This document shows positions 1 to 10,400 of a DNA stretch of 64,000 nt, piece after piece. The stretch is from Sediminicola sp963974715 (lineage in GTDB: Bacteria > Bacteroidota > Bacteroidia > Flavobacteriales > Flavobacteriaceae). Within the stretch, counting starts at the first letter, position 1, and each line of letters starts with the position of its first letter. The position numbers and the translations under genes are program-made. The notes beneath the pieces were generated by a model. The model did not search any database, was not told the origin of the DNA, and saw nothing but the letters and a program-made list of their open reading frames with translations. Location: the NCBI GenBank assembly GCA_963974715.1, contig CAXBDK010000008.1:186001-250000 (forward strand), in the 5' to 3' direction.

Positions 1-1
1 T

Positions 2-718
2 ACCTTGCAATATACCATGGCAGGGTCACTGGTGCTAAATGATGGCCAGACAAAATATCCTTCCCATATTGGTTCACTGCGTTTCATCAGAAGAAACCAA
101 TTATTAAAATTTATAAAACAACCCCCGGACAAAGGGGAATTCAGGTCTTTGTCCATCTACCTTGACCAGAGGATCTTAAAAAATTTCAGTTTGGAGTATG
201 GTATCGTCGCCAAAAAAAAGGATCATGAAGTTCGGATCCTGGAAATAGATATGGATAAGCTTCTAAAAAATTATATGGAGTCTTTGTTGATGTACCATAA
301 AACCAATGGTCCGGACAGCCAACTGCTCATGGATTTAAAATTGAAAGAAGGTGTTTTACTACTGCTTAGGACCAATCCGGAACTTAAAAATGTCCTGTTC
401 GATTTCGCAGAACCGCACAAAATAGATTTGGAAGGCTTTATGATCAAAAACTACCATTTTAATGTAAAACTGCAAAGGTTCGCATACCTTACCGGTAGGA
501 GCCTTGCGACTTTTAAACGGGATTTTGAAAAAGTTTTCGGAACCGCTCCGGGCCAGTGGATTCGCCAAAAGCGACTACAGGAAGCACACTATCTGATAAC
601 GAAAAAAGGAATGACGGCATCGGATATTTATCTCGACCTTGGCTTTGAGGACCTTTCCCATTTCTCCCACACCTTTAAAAAACAGTTTGGGGCATCGCCC
701 TCTAAAATAATCTTTTGA
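2..718 (+). CDS. AraC-family transcriptional regulator, 5' end outside window
   Basis: The reading frame is open to the first base of the window, so the N-terminus is missing; about 238 codons are visible. The last 100 residues form a double helix-turn-helix of the AraC/XylS type: a first HTH around RFAYLTGRSLATFKRDFEKV and a second ending in the family signature around YLDLGFEDLSHFSHTFKKQF, followed by G-SPSK. The N-terminal part (FIRRNQLLKF and following) would be the cupin-like ligand or dimerisation region. The ligand cannot be deduced. It is co-directional with the ABC-F gene 150 bases downstream but probably not in one operon with it. Confidence 0.85.
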   Translation, partial: TLQYTMAGSLVLNDGQTKYPSHIGSLRFIRRNQLLKFIKQPPDKGEFRSLSIYLDQRILKNFSLEYGIVAKKKDHEVRILEIDMDKLLKNYMESLLMYHKTNGPDSQLLMDLKLKEGVLLLLRTNPELKNVLFDFAEPHKIDLEGFMIKNYHFNVKLQRFAYLTGRSLATFKRDFEKVFGTAPGQWIRQKRLQEAHYLITKKGMTASDIYLDLGFEDLSHFSHTFKKQFGASPSKIIF

Positions 719-818
719 TGGACCCTTATTTATTTATAACGGAACTTTTCTAAATTTGTACGACCCAAAAAGGACAATATAATGTGAATACCGGTTTCTT
801 TCTAGAAAATTAAACAAG

Positions 819-834
819 GCCATTTTCCAATGGC
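819..834 (+). promoter_or_regulatory. Small hairpin in the leader of the ABC-F gene
   Basis: GCCATT-TTCC-AATGGC forms a 6-bp stem with a 4-base loop 34 bases upstream of the ABC-F start codon. Leaders of antibiotic-resistance ABC-F genes are often attenuators, but I see no leader peptide here, so a regulatory role is only a possibility. Confidence 0.25.
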
Positions 835-868
835 TACTTGATCATTAATATCCTAACAGAAAGAAATT

Positions 869-2455
869 ATGGTGATTCTACAGAATATATCATACCAACA
901 TCCCAATAGGGATCTGTTGTTCCACAACGTCTCCCTTACGGTAAACAAGCATGAAAAAATAGCCCTGATCGGCAACAATGGCTCCGGCAAATCCACTTTG
1001 CTGAAAATCATATCCAAAGAACTGGGACCATCAGGTGGACAAGCAACGATCTTATGCAAACCATATTACATCCCCCAGATTTTTGGTCAGTACGATTACC
1101 TGACGATTGCACAAGCATTGGGAATTGACAATAAATTGGATGCTTTAAAGGAAATACTAAAGGGTAATGTAACCGAAGTCAACCTTGGCATCCTTGACGA
1201 TGATTGGACAATTGCGGACAGGTGCCAAGAAGCATTGGCACATTGGCAACTTGATGGTAAAGATCTATCCCAAAAGATGGGAACATTGAGCGGAGGGGAA
1301 AAAACAAAGGTTTTTCTGGCCGGAATCATTATTTATAGACCTGAACTTATATTGTTGGACGAGCCAAGCAATCACTTGGACACCGATGGAAGACGGCAAC
1401 TGTACGATTATGTTCGGGCAACTTCAAGTTCGCTTGTAGTGGTCGGCCACGATAAAAATTTATTGAACATTTTAAATAGGACCTGCGAACTGGACCAACG
1501 TGGATTGACCATATATGGTGGCAACTACGATTTTTATGCCGAACAAAAGCGAATCGGGTACAATGCCCTTTCCCACGACATACAAAACAAGGAAAAAGCA
1601 CTTCGTAAGACCAAGGAAAAAGAACGTGAAACGTTGGAGAGGCAACAGAAACTGGATGCTCGGGGCAAAAAGAAACAAGAAAAGGCCGGAGTCTCCAGGA
1701 TTATGATGAATACATTACGGAACAGTGCCGAAAACAGTACTTCAAAAATAAAAAGTGCACATTCCGAAAAGATAGTCGATCTATCCAATGAACTAAAAGA
1801 GCTGCGATCTTCAAAACCTGAATGGGATAAAATGAAGTTGGGATTGGACAGTTCCTCTTTGCATAACGGCAAAATACTCTTTTCCGCCTCGAAGATCAAT
1901 TTTAGTTACCATACGCGACCACTGTGGAAAAACAACCTGACCCTGGATATAGCCAGCGGTGATCGCCTTTCCCTAAAAGGCCCGAACGGTTCGGGCAAGA
2001 CAACATTGATAAAGCTAATTTTGGGGAAGTTGGTGCCAAATACCGGAACGGTACACAGGGTTGATATCAAATGGGTCTACATTGACCAGGATTACTCTTT
2101 GATAGATAACGGGAAGAGTGTCTATGACCAAGCGGAAAGTTTCAATGCCTCTGCAATGCAGGAACATGAGATCAAGCTCAGGCTCAACCGGTTTCTGTTT
2201 ACGGCCAATGATTGGGATAAGTCATGTGGAACCCTGAGCGGCGGGGAGCGTATGCGCTTGACACTTTGTTGCCTAACAATAGGTAACAGGTCACCTGACA
2301 TGATCGTATTGGACGAACCTACCAATAATTTGGATATCCAGAACATTGGGATACTAACGGAAGCGATCAAAGAATATCATGGGACTTTAGTGGTAATATC
2401 CCATGATGAACACTTTTTGGAACAAATAAATATAGAACGGTGGATCGACCTTTAA
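869..2455 (+). CDS. ABC-F family ATPase (ribosome-associated, possible antibiotic target protection)
   Basis: A 528-residue protein with two ATP-binding cassettes in one chain and no membrane segments, the layout of ABC-F proteins that act in the ribosomal E site. Cassette 1 has Walker A GNNGSGKS, signature LSGGE and Walker B LILLDEPSNHLD. Cassette 2 has GPNGSGKT, LSGGERMRL and IVLDEPTNNLD. A charged linker of roughly residues 215-310, rich in K and E (ALRKTKEKERETLERQQK), fits the P-site tRNA interaction motif region. Length and short linker resemble the Vga/Lsa/Msr-like resistance group more than the housekeeping EttA, but the drug class cannot be told from sequence. An AAGAAA purine run precedes the ATG. 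Confidence 0.88.
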   Translation: MVILQNISYQHPNRDLLFHNVSLTVNKHEKIALIGNNGSGKSTLLKIISKELGPSGGQATILCKPYYIPQIFGQYDYLTIAQALGIDNKLDALKEILKGNVTEVNLGILDDDWTIADRCQEALAHWQLDGKDLSQKMGTLSGGEKTKVFLAGIIIYRPELILLDEPSNHLDTDGRRQLYDYVRATSSSLVVVGHDKNLLNILNRTCELDQRGLTIYGGNYDFYAEQKRIGYNALSHDIQNKEKALRKTKEKERETLERQQKLDARGKKKQEKAGVSRIMMNTLRNSAENSTSKIKSAHSEKIVDLSNELKELRSSKPEWDKMKLGLDSSSLHNGKILFSASKINFSYHTRPLWKNNLTLDIASGDRLSLKGPNGSGKTTLIKLILGKLVPNTGTVHRVDIKWVYIDQDYSLIDNGKSVYDQAESFNASAMQEHEIKLRLNRFLFTANDWDKSCGTLSGGERMRLTLCCLTIGNRSPDMIVLDEPTNNLDIQNIGILTEAIKEYHGTLVVISHDEHFLEQINIERWIDL

Positions 2456-2854
2456 GCTTTTCCAAATCAAAACCGTATATTTCTTAAAAATTACTTTTTT
2501 TGACAGTTTACCATCCTTCCCTTTGGCAACCCGATTTCCTTGGTCTGTGGATAGGGAGTGCCGTGGGTGTTGCTGACATCCACCCGTAGCAGGAGATGTG
2601 TCTTGTAGCACGCATCGGGTACATGGGCATATCGCGGGTCGGGGCAAAGGGCATTTGGACCATTTTAGTGGATGGTGGACTTATCTCCAGCAAAACCACA
2701 GAAATTGTATTCATGTAGCTACAAATAGTTTTAAATCAATACGAAATCCCTTAGATTCGTAGGATAGTCATTATGGATATAAGGGTGCCTTTATTCTTTA
2801 TATAAACGTTGTGGGTCATTTTTTGGTGGCAGCGCAACAATATAAACAGTAACA
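2456..2854. other. Non-coding gap after the ABC-F gene
   Basis: About 400 bases with no convincing gene. A plus-strand stretch around 2597-2720 stays open for about 40 codons (…GYMGISRVGAKGIW…) but has no start and no recognisable family; it may be the decayed end of an older gene. The last 140 bases are AT-rich and presumably hold the promoter of the hydrolase that follows. Confidence 0.4.
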
Positions 2855-3670
2855 ATGAAAGTTTTAAATGCAATTCTACTTTTTGTTTTGATTATTTTCC
2901 ATTCGTTTAGATCATATTCCCAAACCGTTGATACACTGGTAAATGTCGGGAACTACAAATTACATTTCAATATTTACAAAAACTCGGGCATACCTGTTCT
3001 GTTCGAGTCTGGCGGTGGTCATGATGGAGCTGTATGGAATGAAGTAGTAAAAAAATTGCGTGATTCGGTAAATGCCACTTTAATCACTTATGATAGGGCC
3101 GGAATGGGTAAAAGTGGAATTGACACAAATGATATTGATATCTTAAGCGAGATAAATGGTTTGGAAATAGCATTAAAAAAGTTAGGTTATACAAATAATA
3201 TTCTTCTTGTGGCCCATTCTTTTGGAGGTGTTTATGCAACTTTGTTCAGTGCAAGAAATAAAAATCGAGTTAAGGGCGCTGTTCTAATAGATGTTACCTT
3301 ACCATGTTATATGACTCCGATAAGAGCAAAAAAGGCAACAGAACCATATAAGAAGGAATTGCCGACAATTAAAGAAAAATCTATTGGAACTTATTATCTT
3401 CTAGTAAATTATGAAAAGTCCATTGATCTATTAAGCAAGACTTCATTTCCTTCAAACATTCCAGCGACAGTAATTGGTGCAGATTTTCCGCCTTTCAAAG
3501 GTGAGAATGGCATTCTATGGAAGTCGTGTCAAAAAACTTTTGGTGAACTTCCACGCCATAATTATATATTGGCAGAAAAGAGTGGTCATTATATTTACTT
3601 AGATGATCCAGAACTCGTTACCAACGAAATAATTAAGCTTTACAGACAAACATCAGCAAAAAAAGAATAA
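2855..3670 (+). CDS. Secreted alpha/beta hydrolase
   Basis: A 271-residue alpha/beta-fold hydrolase. Residues 1-23 are a signal peptide (hydrophobic run ILLFVLIIFHSF, cleavage near YSQ), so it acts outside the cytoplasm. The oxyanion loop is around ESGGGHDG, the nucleophile elbow is AHSFGG, and the catalytic His is probably in KSGHYIYLDDPE near the C-terminus. Substrate unknown; esterase or lipase-like activity is the family expectation. It stands alone, with a clearly lower G+C content than the upstream ABC-F gene, next to an integrase remnant and a tRNA, which suggests import. Confidence 0.82.
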   Translation: MKVLNAILLFVLIIFHSFRSYSQTVDTLVNVGNYKLHFNIYKNSGIPVLFESGGGHDGAVWNEVVKKLRDSVNATLITYDRAGMGKSGIDTNDIDILSEINGLEIALKKLGYTNNILLVAHSFGGVYATLFSARNKNRVKGAVLIDVTLPCYMTPIRAKKATEPYKKELPTIKEKSIGTYYLLVNYEKSIDLLSKTSFPSNIPATVIGADFPPFKGENGILWKSCQKTFGELPRHNYILAEKSGHYIYLDDPELVTNEIIKLYRQTSAKKE

Positions 3671-3794
3671 AAACGAACGTACGATCTAGAGGGGTCCGTC
3701 CTTAATTAGGAACGGACTGCGACTCGCGCAACCTCCTAAGAATATTAGTTCCCCCTGACCAGAAATGCTCCTTTATCCCAAATCAGCTTCCAAG
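3671..3794. other. Intergenic region before the integrase remnant
   Basis: Contains the hairpin GTCCGT-CCTTAATTAGG-AACGGAC at about 3701-3717, possibly part of a transcription end for the hydrolase. Nothing else is recognisable. Confidence 0.25.
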
Positions 3795-3890
3795 CTATTG
3801 GTGCAGCCGCGCCATGTCCTTACCTATCTTTGTTTCCACTACCCTGGCATAGATTTGAGTGGTGGAAAGCTTTTGTAGCCTTAAAGCTTG
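3795..3890 (-). pseudogene. C-terminal remnant of a tyrosine recombinase (integrase)
   Basis: On the minus strand 31 codons end in a stop and read …LRLQKLSTTQIYARVVETK followed by IGKDMARLHQ. This is the C-terminus of Bacteroidota phage/ICE-type tyrosine recombinases: the Y of TTQIYARV is the catalytic tyrosine and D-M-A-x-L is typical of the last helix. The upstream part with the R-H-R residues is absent; the frame dissolves at about 3890. It lies 340 bases from the tRNA-Pro gene, a common integration target, so it is best read as what is left of an integrated element. Confidence 0.7.
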
Positions 3891-4060
3891 GAATGAAGAA
3901 GGTATTTTTCGGTAATAGGGGCCATGCCCGTTTGTCTTTTATTACCAAGAAAACTACAAGTCGGGCATACCCGACGTAGCCATAGTGATGAACTTCCCTG
4001 TCCGTAGGAAGAGCGTTCCAAAACAAAAAGCCCACCGTCGCTAAAGCTATGGTGGGCGAA

Positions 4061-4242
4061 GTCGGGGTGGCAGGAGTAGCTGCGCTGAACCTGAAAAGAG
4101 GCGGTGCTCAAGAGGATCCAATACGGGCGTTCGCCCGTTTGTCTTTTTTGTTTCCGTGGCCCAAGTGCCTGTCGGCACTAGGCCCGGAAATAAAAAATCC
4201 AACCACTTTCGTGGTTGGATCCTCTTGGTCGGGGTGGCAGGA
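4061..4242. repeat. 15-bp direct repeat of the tRNA-Pro 3' end (att-like)
   Basis: GTCGGGGTGGCAGGA occurs at 4061-4075 and again at 4228-4242, where it covers the 3' end of the tRNA-Pro gene. A duplicated tRNA 3' end is what tyrosine-recombinase elements leave at attL/attR. The 150 bases between the copies contain no gene. Together with the integrase remnant at 3795-3890 this supports an old, deleted insertion. Confidence 0.5.
4191..4220 (-). terminator. Rho-independent terminator downstream of tRNA-Pro
   Basis: On the minus strand ATCCAACCAC-GAAA-GTGGTTGGAT forms a perfect 10-bp stem with a GAAA loop followed by six T residues, directly after the tRNA gene. Confidence 0.85.
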
Positions 4243-4303
4243 TTCGAACCTGCGGCCTCCTGCTCCCAAAGCAGGCGCGATAACCGGGCTACGCTACACC
4301 CCG
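4230..4303 (-). tRNA. tRNA-Pro (anticodon TGG)
   Basis: A 74-base minus-strand tRNA that begins CGGGGTGTAGC and ends with the T-loop GGTTCGAATCC and acceptor strand CACCCCG. The anticodon loop CTTTGGGA gives TGG, proline. The acceptor stem CGGGGTG/CACCCCG pairs fully; CCA is not encoded. Confidence 0.95.
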
Positions 4304-4371
4304 AGGTCAATTTCTTTTTGGATTGCAAATATAGTCCTTAATACCAATATCCGCCCACCGAACCGATTTAT

Positions 4372-4405
4372 TATAAAAAAAAGGTGCCTCATCACTGCGG
4401 CACCT
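4372..4405 (-). terminator. Terminator of the giant SprB-repeat gene
   Basis: On the minus strand AGGTGCC-(10 bases)-GGCACCT is followed by eight T residues, starting about 20 bases after the stop codon of the giant gene. Confidence 0.8.
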
Positions 4406-4426
4406 ATACAACTTATTTAAAGTCAG

Positions 4427-7400
4427 TTATCTGTAAAGGGTAAAATGGCCCACAAACTGTTGTTTGTCCTCATCATTGGCGTTTACCACATACCAATAAT
4501 CCCCTGTTGGCAGTTCATTGCCCTCGTATTTTCCGTCCCAACCCTTTACATTGTCCAATATGGCCACTACCCTACCGTACCGGTCGTAGATCTTTACCTC
4601 CAAATTTGGAAAGTAATTGGAATTGTCGGGGTCCCAGACTTCGTTCATATTATCCCCGTCGGGGGTAAAGAAATTGGGGGGATCGAAGGTTCCCGTAAAA
4701 TCGAAGGGAATGGTAATGGTCACCATACAACCGTTGCCGTCCACCACCCGTATGGTCACCGTAGTATCCATATTCAGGGTGAAGACGTTGTTGGCCCCGG
4801 TGGCCTGTCCCTCGAAATAGTATTGATAATCGCCAAATCCGCCCGTGGCCATCGCCGTAATCTCATTGGGTCCGGTCTTAATGGCTTCCAGTACCAAGGG
4901 CTCATAAGCGTCTATGGTAAAGTCGACCGAATTGGAACAGCCATTTTCATGGTACATATAAATGGTGTGCGGTCCCGGTGCAAGGTCCCCAAAGGTCCGT
5001 GTGGTATTCGCCAGGGCAATATCGTCTACATCCAGTGAATACAATAGTCCCGGTACCACACTGCTATCGGCCATTTCCAAGGTAACGGTGCTATTGGGGA
5101 AAATGCCCTCACAGCCATATTCCGGCACTGCCGTTCCGGTAAGGTCCACCCCTATTATGATCGGTACGATCACATTGGTGGCACAACCTTCGGAATCCCT
5201 GACAAAGACCACATAGGTCTCCCCTCCTATCAAATTCTCAAAAAACAGGGCATCGTTCCGTACAAAATCGGCATCGTCCGACGAATTCAGACTGGTCTCA
5301 TAATAGGTCTCCAAGGTCACGGGATCCACAAAGGGGGTTCCCCCGGTAATGGTAAGCTGTGCGGTACCGTCCATGGCATTGATACAGGTCTCCGGGGTCT
5401 CCACCGAAGAAACCTCCAACACTGCCGGTTCCACAATGTTCAATACTTCCTTCTCGGAACAGCCATTTTCATCCTGGATCAAAATCTCGTACGTTCCCGG
5501 ATCTAAGTTTTCAAAAACATATTGGCCAGGGGTATCCGGATTGCTGAAGAACTCGTTAAAGTTGGGCGATATCGCAAATTGTATGAGCCCTACCCCCCCT
5601 GCGGTGACCTCCAAGGAAATGGTACCATCGGCCTGACCGTTACAGCTTATGGGACTGGCAATGGACTCGAATTCGATTACCTCGGGCCTAAGGATGGGCA
5701 GCGGACCAACGATGTCCCCACAACTGACGCCACTGGTCACCCCGATGTAATATTCGCCTTCTGGAAGTCCCTCAAAGGTACCATCCCCTTGGGCAGGCCT
5801 TACTACGGTAGCGCCCGCATCGGGCGAAAATGGATCGAGGGGATCTCCCAGGTACAATGTAAACAGGTAGTTGCCCACGCCCCCTGCCGCGAACGACTCG
5901 ATCCTTCCGTCCAGTTCAGAGGCACAGGAAATATCGTTGATCAAATTGGGGACCAGTTCCACCGCCTCCGCATCCACCAGGCTTATACCGGGCGAGCGTA
6001 CACTGCTACAAATATTTACTCCCGAAACATCCTTTTTTCGGATATCGTACTGATAGAACCCTGGAGTGCCATCGATCAACACCCAAGTATCGGCCATTTC
6101 TATATAGGGATCGGAGACATCCGCATTGTGTGCCCTGTACTCATAGACAAAACCTGCTTCAGGATTCTCCACGCTCAAACGCATTTGTCCCTGTCCCCCA
6201 CAACCGGGAGCTTGCACCTGTACCAACCTCGGAATGATGGGCGGTGGCGATTCCACATAATAGGGCAACGTATAGCCGACACATTCAAAACTGGAGGATA
6301 CCTCTATCGCATACCATCCGGTACTTATATAACCTCCGGTACTGCCCGTAAAGGTAGGACTGTCCTGTAATCCTCCACTTGCGGTAACATCGTTTATGTC
6401 ATTGGATCCCAAATAGATCAACCGGTATTTGTAGCCGGCTCCCAGAACGCCTCCCGAAGCTCCGGGCAAAGCGGTGGAAAAATCGCCCGAAGTGGGGTCA
6501 TACGCTTCCAACACCGCATTGTTCCCTCCGGGACATACCAGCTCCTGTGGCTCACGGATACCTGCCAAAATGGGGTCTATGGGCTCCAAAAAGAGATCGA
6601 AAGTGGCCTCACAGCCTTCAACATCCCTTACCGATACCCTATAATTTCCACTGCTCAGATCCTCAAATACACGATCGTTCCCATAGGAATGCACCCCAAC
6701 AAAGTTACCGCTGCCCAAAGGGGTCTCCAAGGCCAAAGCGTATTCATAGGAGGCAACGTCCCATCCACCGGATCCAGTGGCCTCGATCTGCCCGGTATTA
6801 TCGTTGCAGCTGACATTCCCCACTTCAACAGCCGTTACCGCTAAGGGTCCATTTGGGGTCCTGATCGTAGTACCCGTACTGCTAGCAGCACAAAATGGGG
6901 CACCATCGGATTCGATCACGACATAAAAGTTGCCCCCTGGCAGATTTTCTATCGTTTCGGGGTTATTTGCGGTATTCAAACTTCCCGTGGCGATTGGTGT
7001 GCTGGCCGTTACATCCGTACTTCTATAAACATTATAGGTATAATTGCCCGTATAGTCGGTTACCGTAATATTGAGCGCTCCGTCATTGGTACCGTAACAT
7101 TGAATGGGACTTGCCTCGCTGATCGACACCTGTGGCAAAGTGGGTTCCACCACCGTATGCATCGGCAAGGGATAGGTACATCCATCTGGATCGTTATCGG
7201 TGATCTCGAAGAAATAATCCCCGTCAGCGGGCAGATCGATATCCACAAAAGTAGCTCCGTTCACGTTTACATCGGCTACGGGCACCACGGAAGTGGTGCT
7301 GACCGTAAAATTGGTGGTCCCCACTACCTGGATACGAATCCGCTCGGGATCCTGACAGTCCAACACGCTTAACACGTTCAAAGTGGGTACCACGTCCAAT

Positions 7401-10400
7401 GGTGGGTTGATCGTGGGAAGGACAAAACTGGTCTGACAGCCGTTTCCGTCTATGGCATATATGGTAATGTCCTGCGGACTTCCGTTGTCCACGATCTCAA
7501 ATTCATTGCTCGACTGATAGTTGTTAAAACCGGTGATACTGTATTGGTACCCGGTCCCGACGGTCCCAGGATTTGAGGGGTCTACCGTTACGGTAATTGT
7601 CGTGGAACTATAACGATTGGCATCGGTCTCACAGGTAAAATCGGGGGCCGTGGCCGTAATGGCGAAATCGGCCGGTGCGAAAATTTCCACCATTCCCGAG
7701 AGGTCACTACAATTTCTTGTGGTCACCGCTTCCACTTCATATTCCCCAGCATCCAAATTGGCAAAAGAGCCCGAACTGTTTGAAGCGAGTACCGCCCTGC
7801 TATTAAAATCGAGCAGGTTATAGGTGATGGGGCCATCCACATCCGTTCCAAAGCCCAACAATACGCTTAAACTACCATTGTTTTCCCCAAAACAGGAGAT
7901 GTGCTGCGGTACCACATTATCTATAACAGGGAGGGTGGGCGCTTCCAGTTCGATACCGGTCACGAGGAAGTCACAAAAACCGGTTCCATCGTTTACCACA
8001 TTATCCGTTACCAGTACTTGGTAACTACCGGGGCCGATGTTGGTAAAAATTCCCGCATCGCCATCCCCTACGATAGGGGCGCCAATATCGTTCCCCAATT
8101 CATCCTGCAGCTGATAGGTATAATCATTGCTGCCCCCATCGGCCTCCACAACAATGGTCCCGTCGGAAGCCTCACAGGTCGGCATAACGTCAAATCCACC
8201 GGAAGCGTAGATAAATTCGAACACTTCGCCCGTATTGCTGCTGCTACACCCATTGGCATCCACCACATCCACCGTATAGATACCGGGGGTGCTCACAAAA
8301 AACACGGCCGGACTGCCAATGATGGTCTCCCCGTTCAGGGTAAATCGGGGCGTATCGACCCATCCGGGTACCGTAGCGGTAATCTCAAATTGGGCAGCAT
8401 TTATATCACATTGGTTGACCACCGTAATTACAGGGTCTGGCAAAATGGGGTCGCTCTGTACGATCTGTCCGATACCAAAGGAAACGCAGCCGCTGATATC
8501 CCGAACATATATCTCGTAATTCCCTGCAGGTCTAAAGGCGGTCGTTGCACTACCAAAATCGTCAGAAGTATCCCCTATGGTGGCCGTTCCGTCATAATCG
8601 GGCGGGGTACCTACGGGCACATAAGCAAATTCATATGGTCCACCGGCGCCCCCACTTCCCTGTACGGTAAACTGTCCGTCAGAATTACAATTGGCGGGGT
8701 TCTCCTGTAGGATGTCTATGGAGGGCAGGTTTTGGTCTACGGTAATGGCGGCCCCAGCGGTACAGAAGTCGTTATCCAGATCGGTGGCCACCACTTGGTA
8801 ATTGCCGGGAAGATCCAAATAGGTATTGGTATAGGGCGCGGTAATACCAGAAAAAATATCGGTGAAAATTATCTCCCCCGTATCGGAATCGATGATGGAT
8901 ATCCGTATGTTATTTCCGGAAAATCCGGTGACGGTATAGGTAATTTCCCCATTTCGATCGGCGTCGCAGAAACCGGGAGTGGAAACCGCATCCACATCCA
9001 AGGGCGAGGGCCCCGTAACGGGATCGATCACCTCCAGATAGGTACAACCGGTACCTTGGTCCAATACCTCAACGGTATAGGATACGCCATACAACAGACC
9101 ATTAAAAGTATGTCTTGTAGGGCCAGCATTTGGCGCTTCAAAAGGGTTTTGCGGTACGGCCACCAGTCGGATCTGGAAAGGACCGGTCCCCCCCACGATC
9201 TCTACCGTATTCGTAAAACCGAATTCGCTACATGCCGATAGTGGTACGGGATCTGGAACCACATCCAAGGTGGTCTGCTCCACTTCCACGGTATCCTCGT
9301 CCCTACAGCCTAGGGCATCAACGGTTACCACGGTATATATGCCAGTGGCCAGACCTGTAAAGGTTTCATTTGTGCTGGCGGTGGGTCCTATACGTTCCAG
9401 TTCGTTGCCAAATTGGTCCTGAAGGATATAGGTGAAATCGGGCGTACCATCGGCAACCCCTGTCACCTGGATACCTCCTTCCAAAACTCCTGTAAGACAG
9501 GTAGCGTCGATAGGGGCCAAAGCCGTATTGGGCGGTGGGGTGGAATCGGTGGGGATGGTCACAGTGTTGCCATTGGTCTCACACCCCCTGGCATCCCTTA
9601 CTATATAAGGATAGGTCTGACCCGCATTTAGATTGGAATAGGTGGTCTGTGGGGTAAAAGGCCCGCCATTAAAACTGATGGTATAGGGGGGCACTCCCAC
9701 AGTGGCATCGGGAACAATGGTGACTATGCCGTTATTGGTCTGTCCACAACTTGCAGGTGTCACGATGGCGCTCGCTGCAATGGATTCTGCCGGTGCCAGC
9801 ACCAAGGCAGTGGATTCGGTCACACAACCACGGTTATCGGTCACCCTAAAAACATAGGTGCCGGGTACGTTCGTATTGTAAATAAAATCGTTGGAAGGCA
9901 TGGGAACAGGGGCACCAAAGGAAACCCCATTGTCCGTGCTCACTTCGTACTGTTTGGTACCCCCACTGGAAATATATCCATTGTTTACCACGACCCGTAT
10001 ACCACCATCCCCACCACCACAGGGAATCTCGGAAGCTATGGTGGTAAGGGCCCGAACCTGTGGATTAATGGTAACGCTTACCTGATCTCTACAGTTATTC
10101 GCATCCACCACTTCAATGGTGTAGTTCCCAGGGGCGAGTCCACTAAAACTGGGCGTTGCCTGTAGGCTACCCCCGTTGATCCGGTATTGGTATGCCGGCA
10201 GTCCGCCGGTAGCGTTTACCACCACGGTAGCTCCTACGCCGGGTACATAACAGTACTCGGTGGCCGCATCCAACACGATTTCGGGTGAGGATAGGGCGGT
10301 GAGGGTAAAATCAAAGGTATCGGTACACCCTTCGGAGTCGGCCACGCTCAATGTATAGCTACCTGGTGCGGAAAGGTTTCCAAAAGTCGCGTTGGAGGTA

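Noticed and set aside
2508..2714. 68-codon minus-strand frame after the ABC-F gene
   Set aside because: Composition (P, M, R rich) is that of an antisense frame, with no homology recognised.
4049..4420. Plus-strand frames across the tRNA-Pro region
   Set aside because: They translate the tRNA gene and its terminator.
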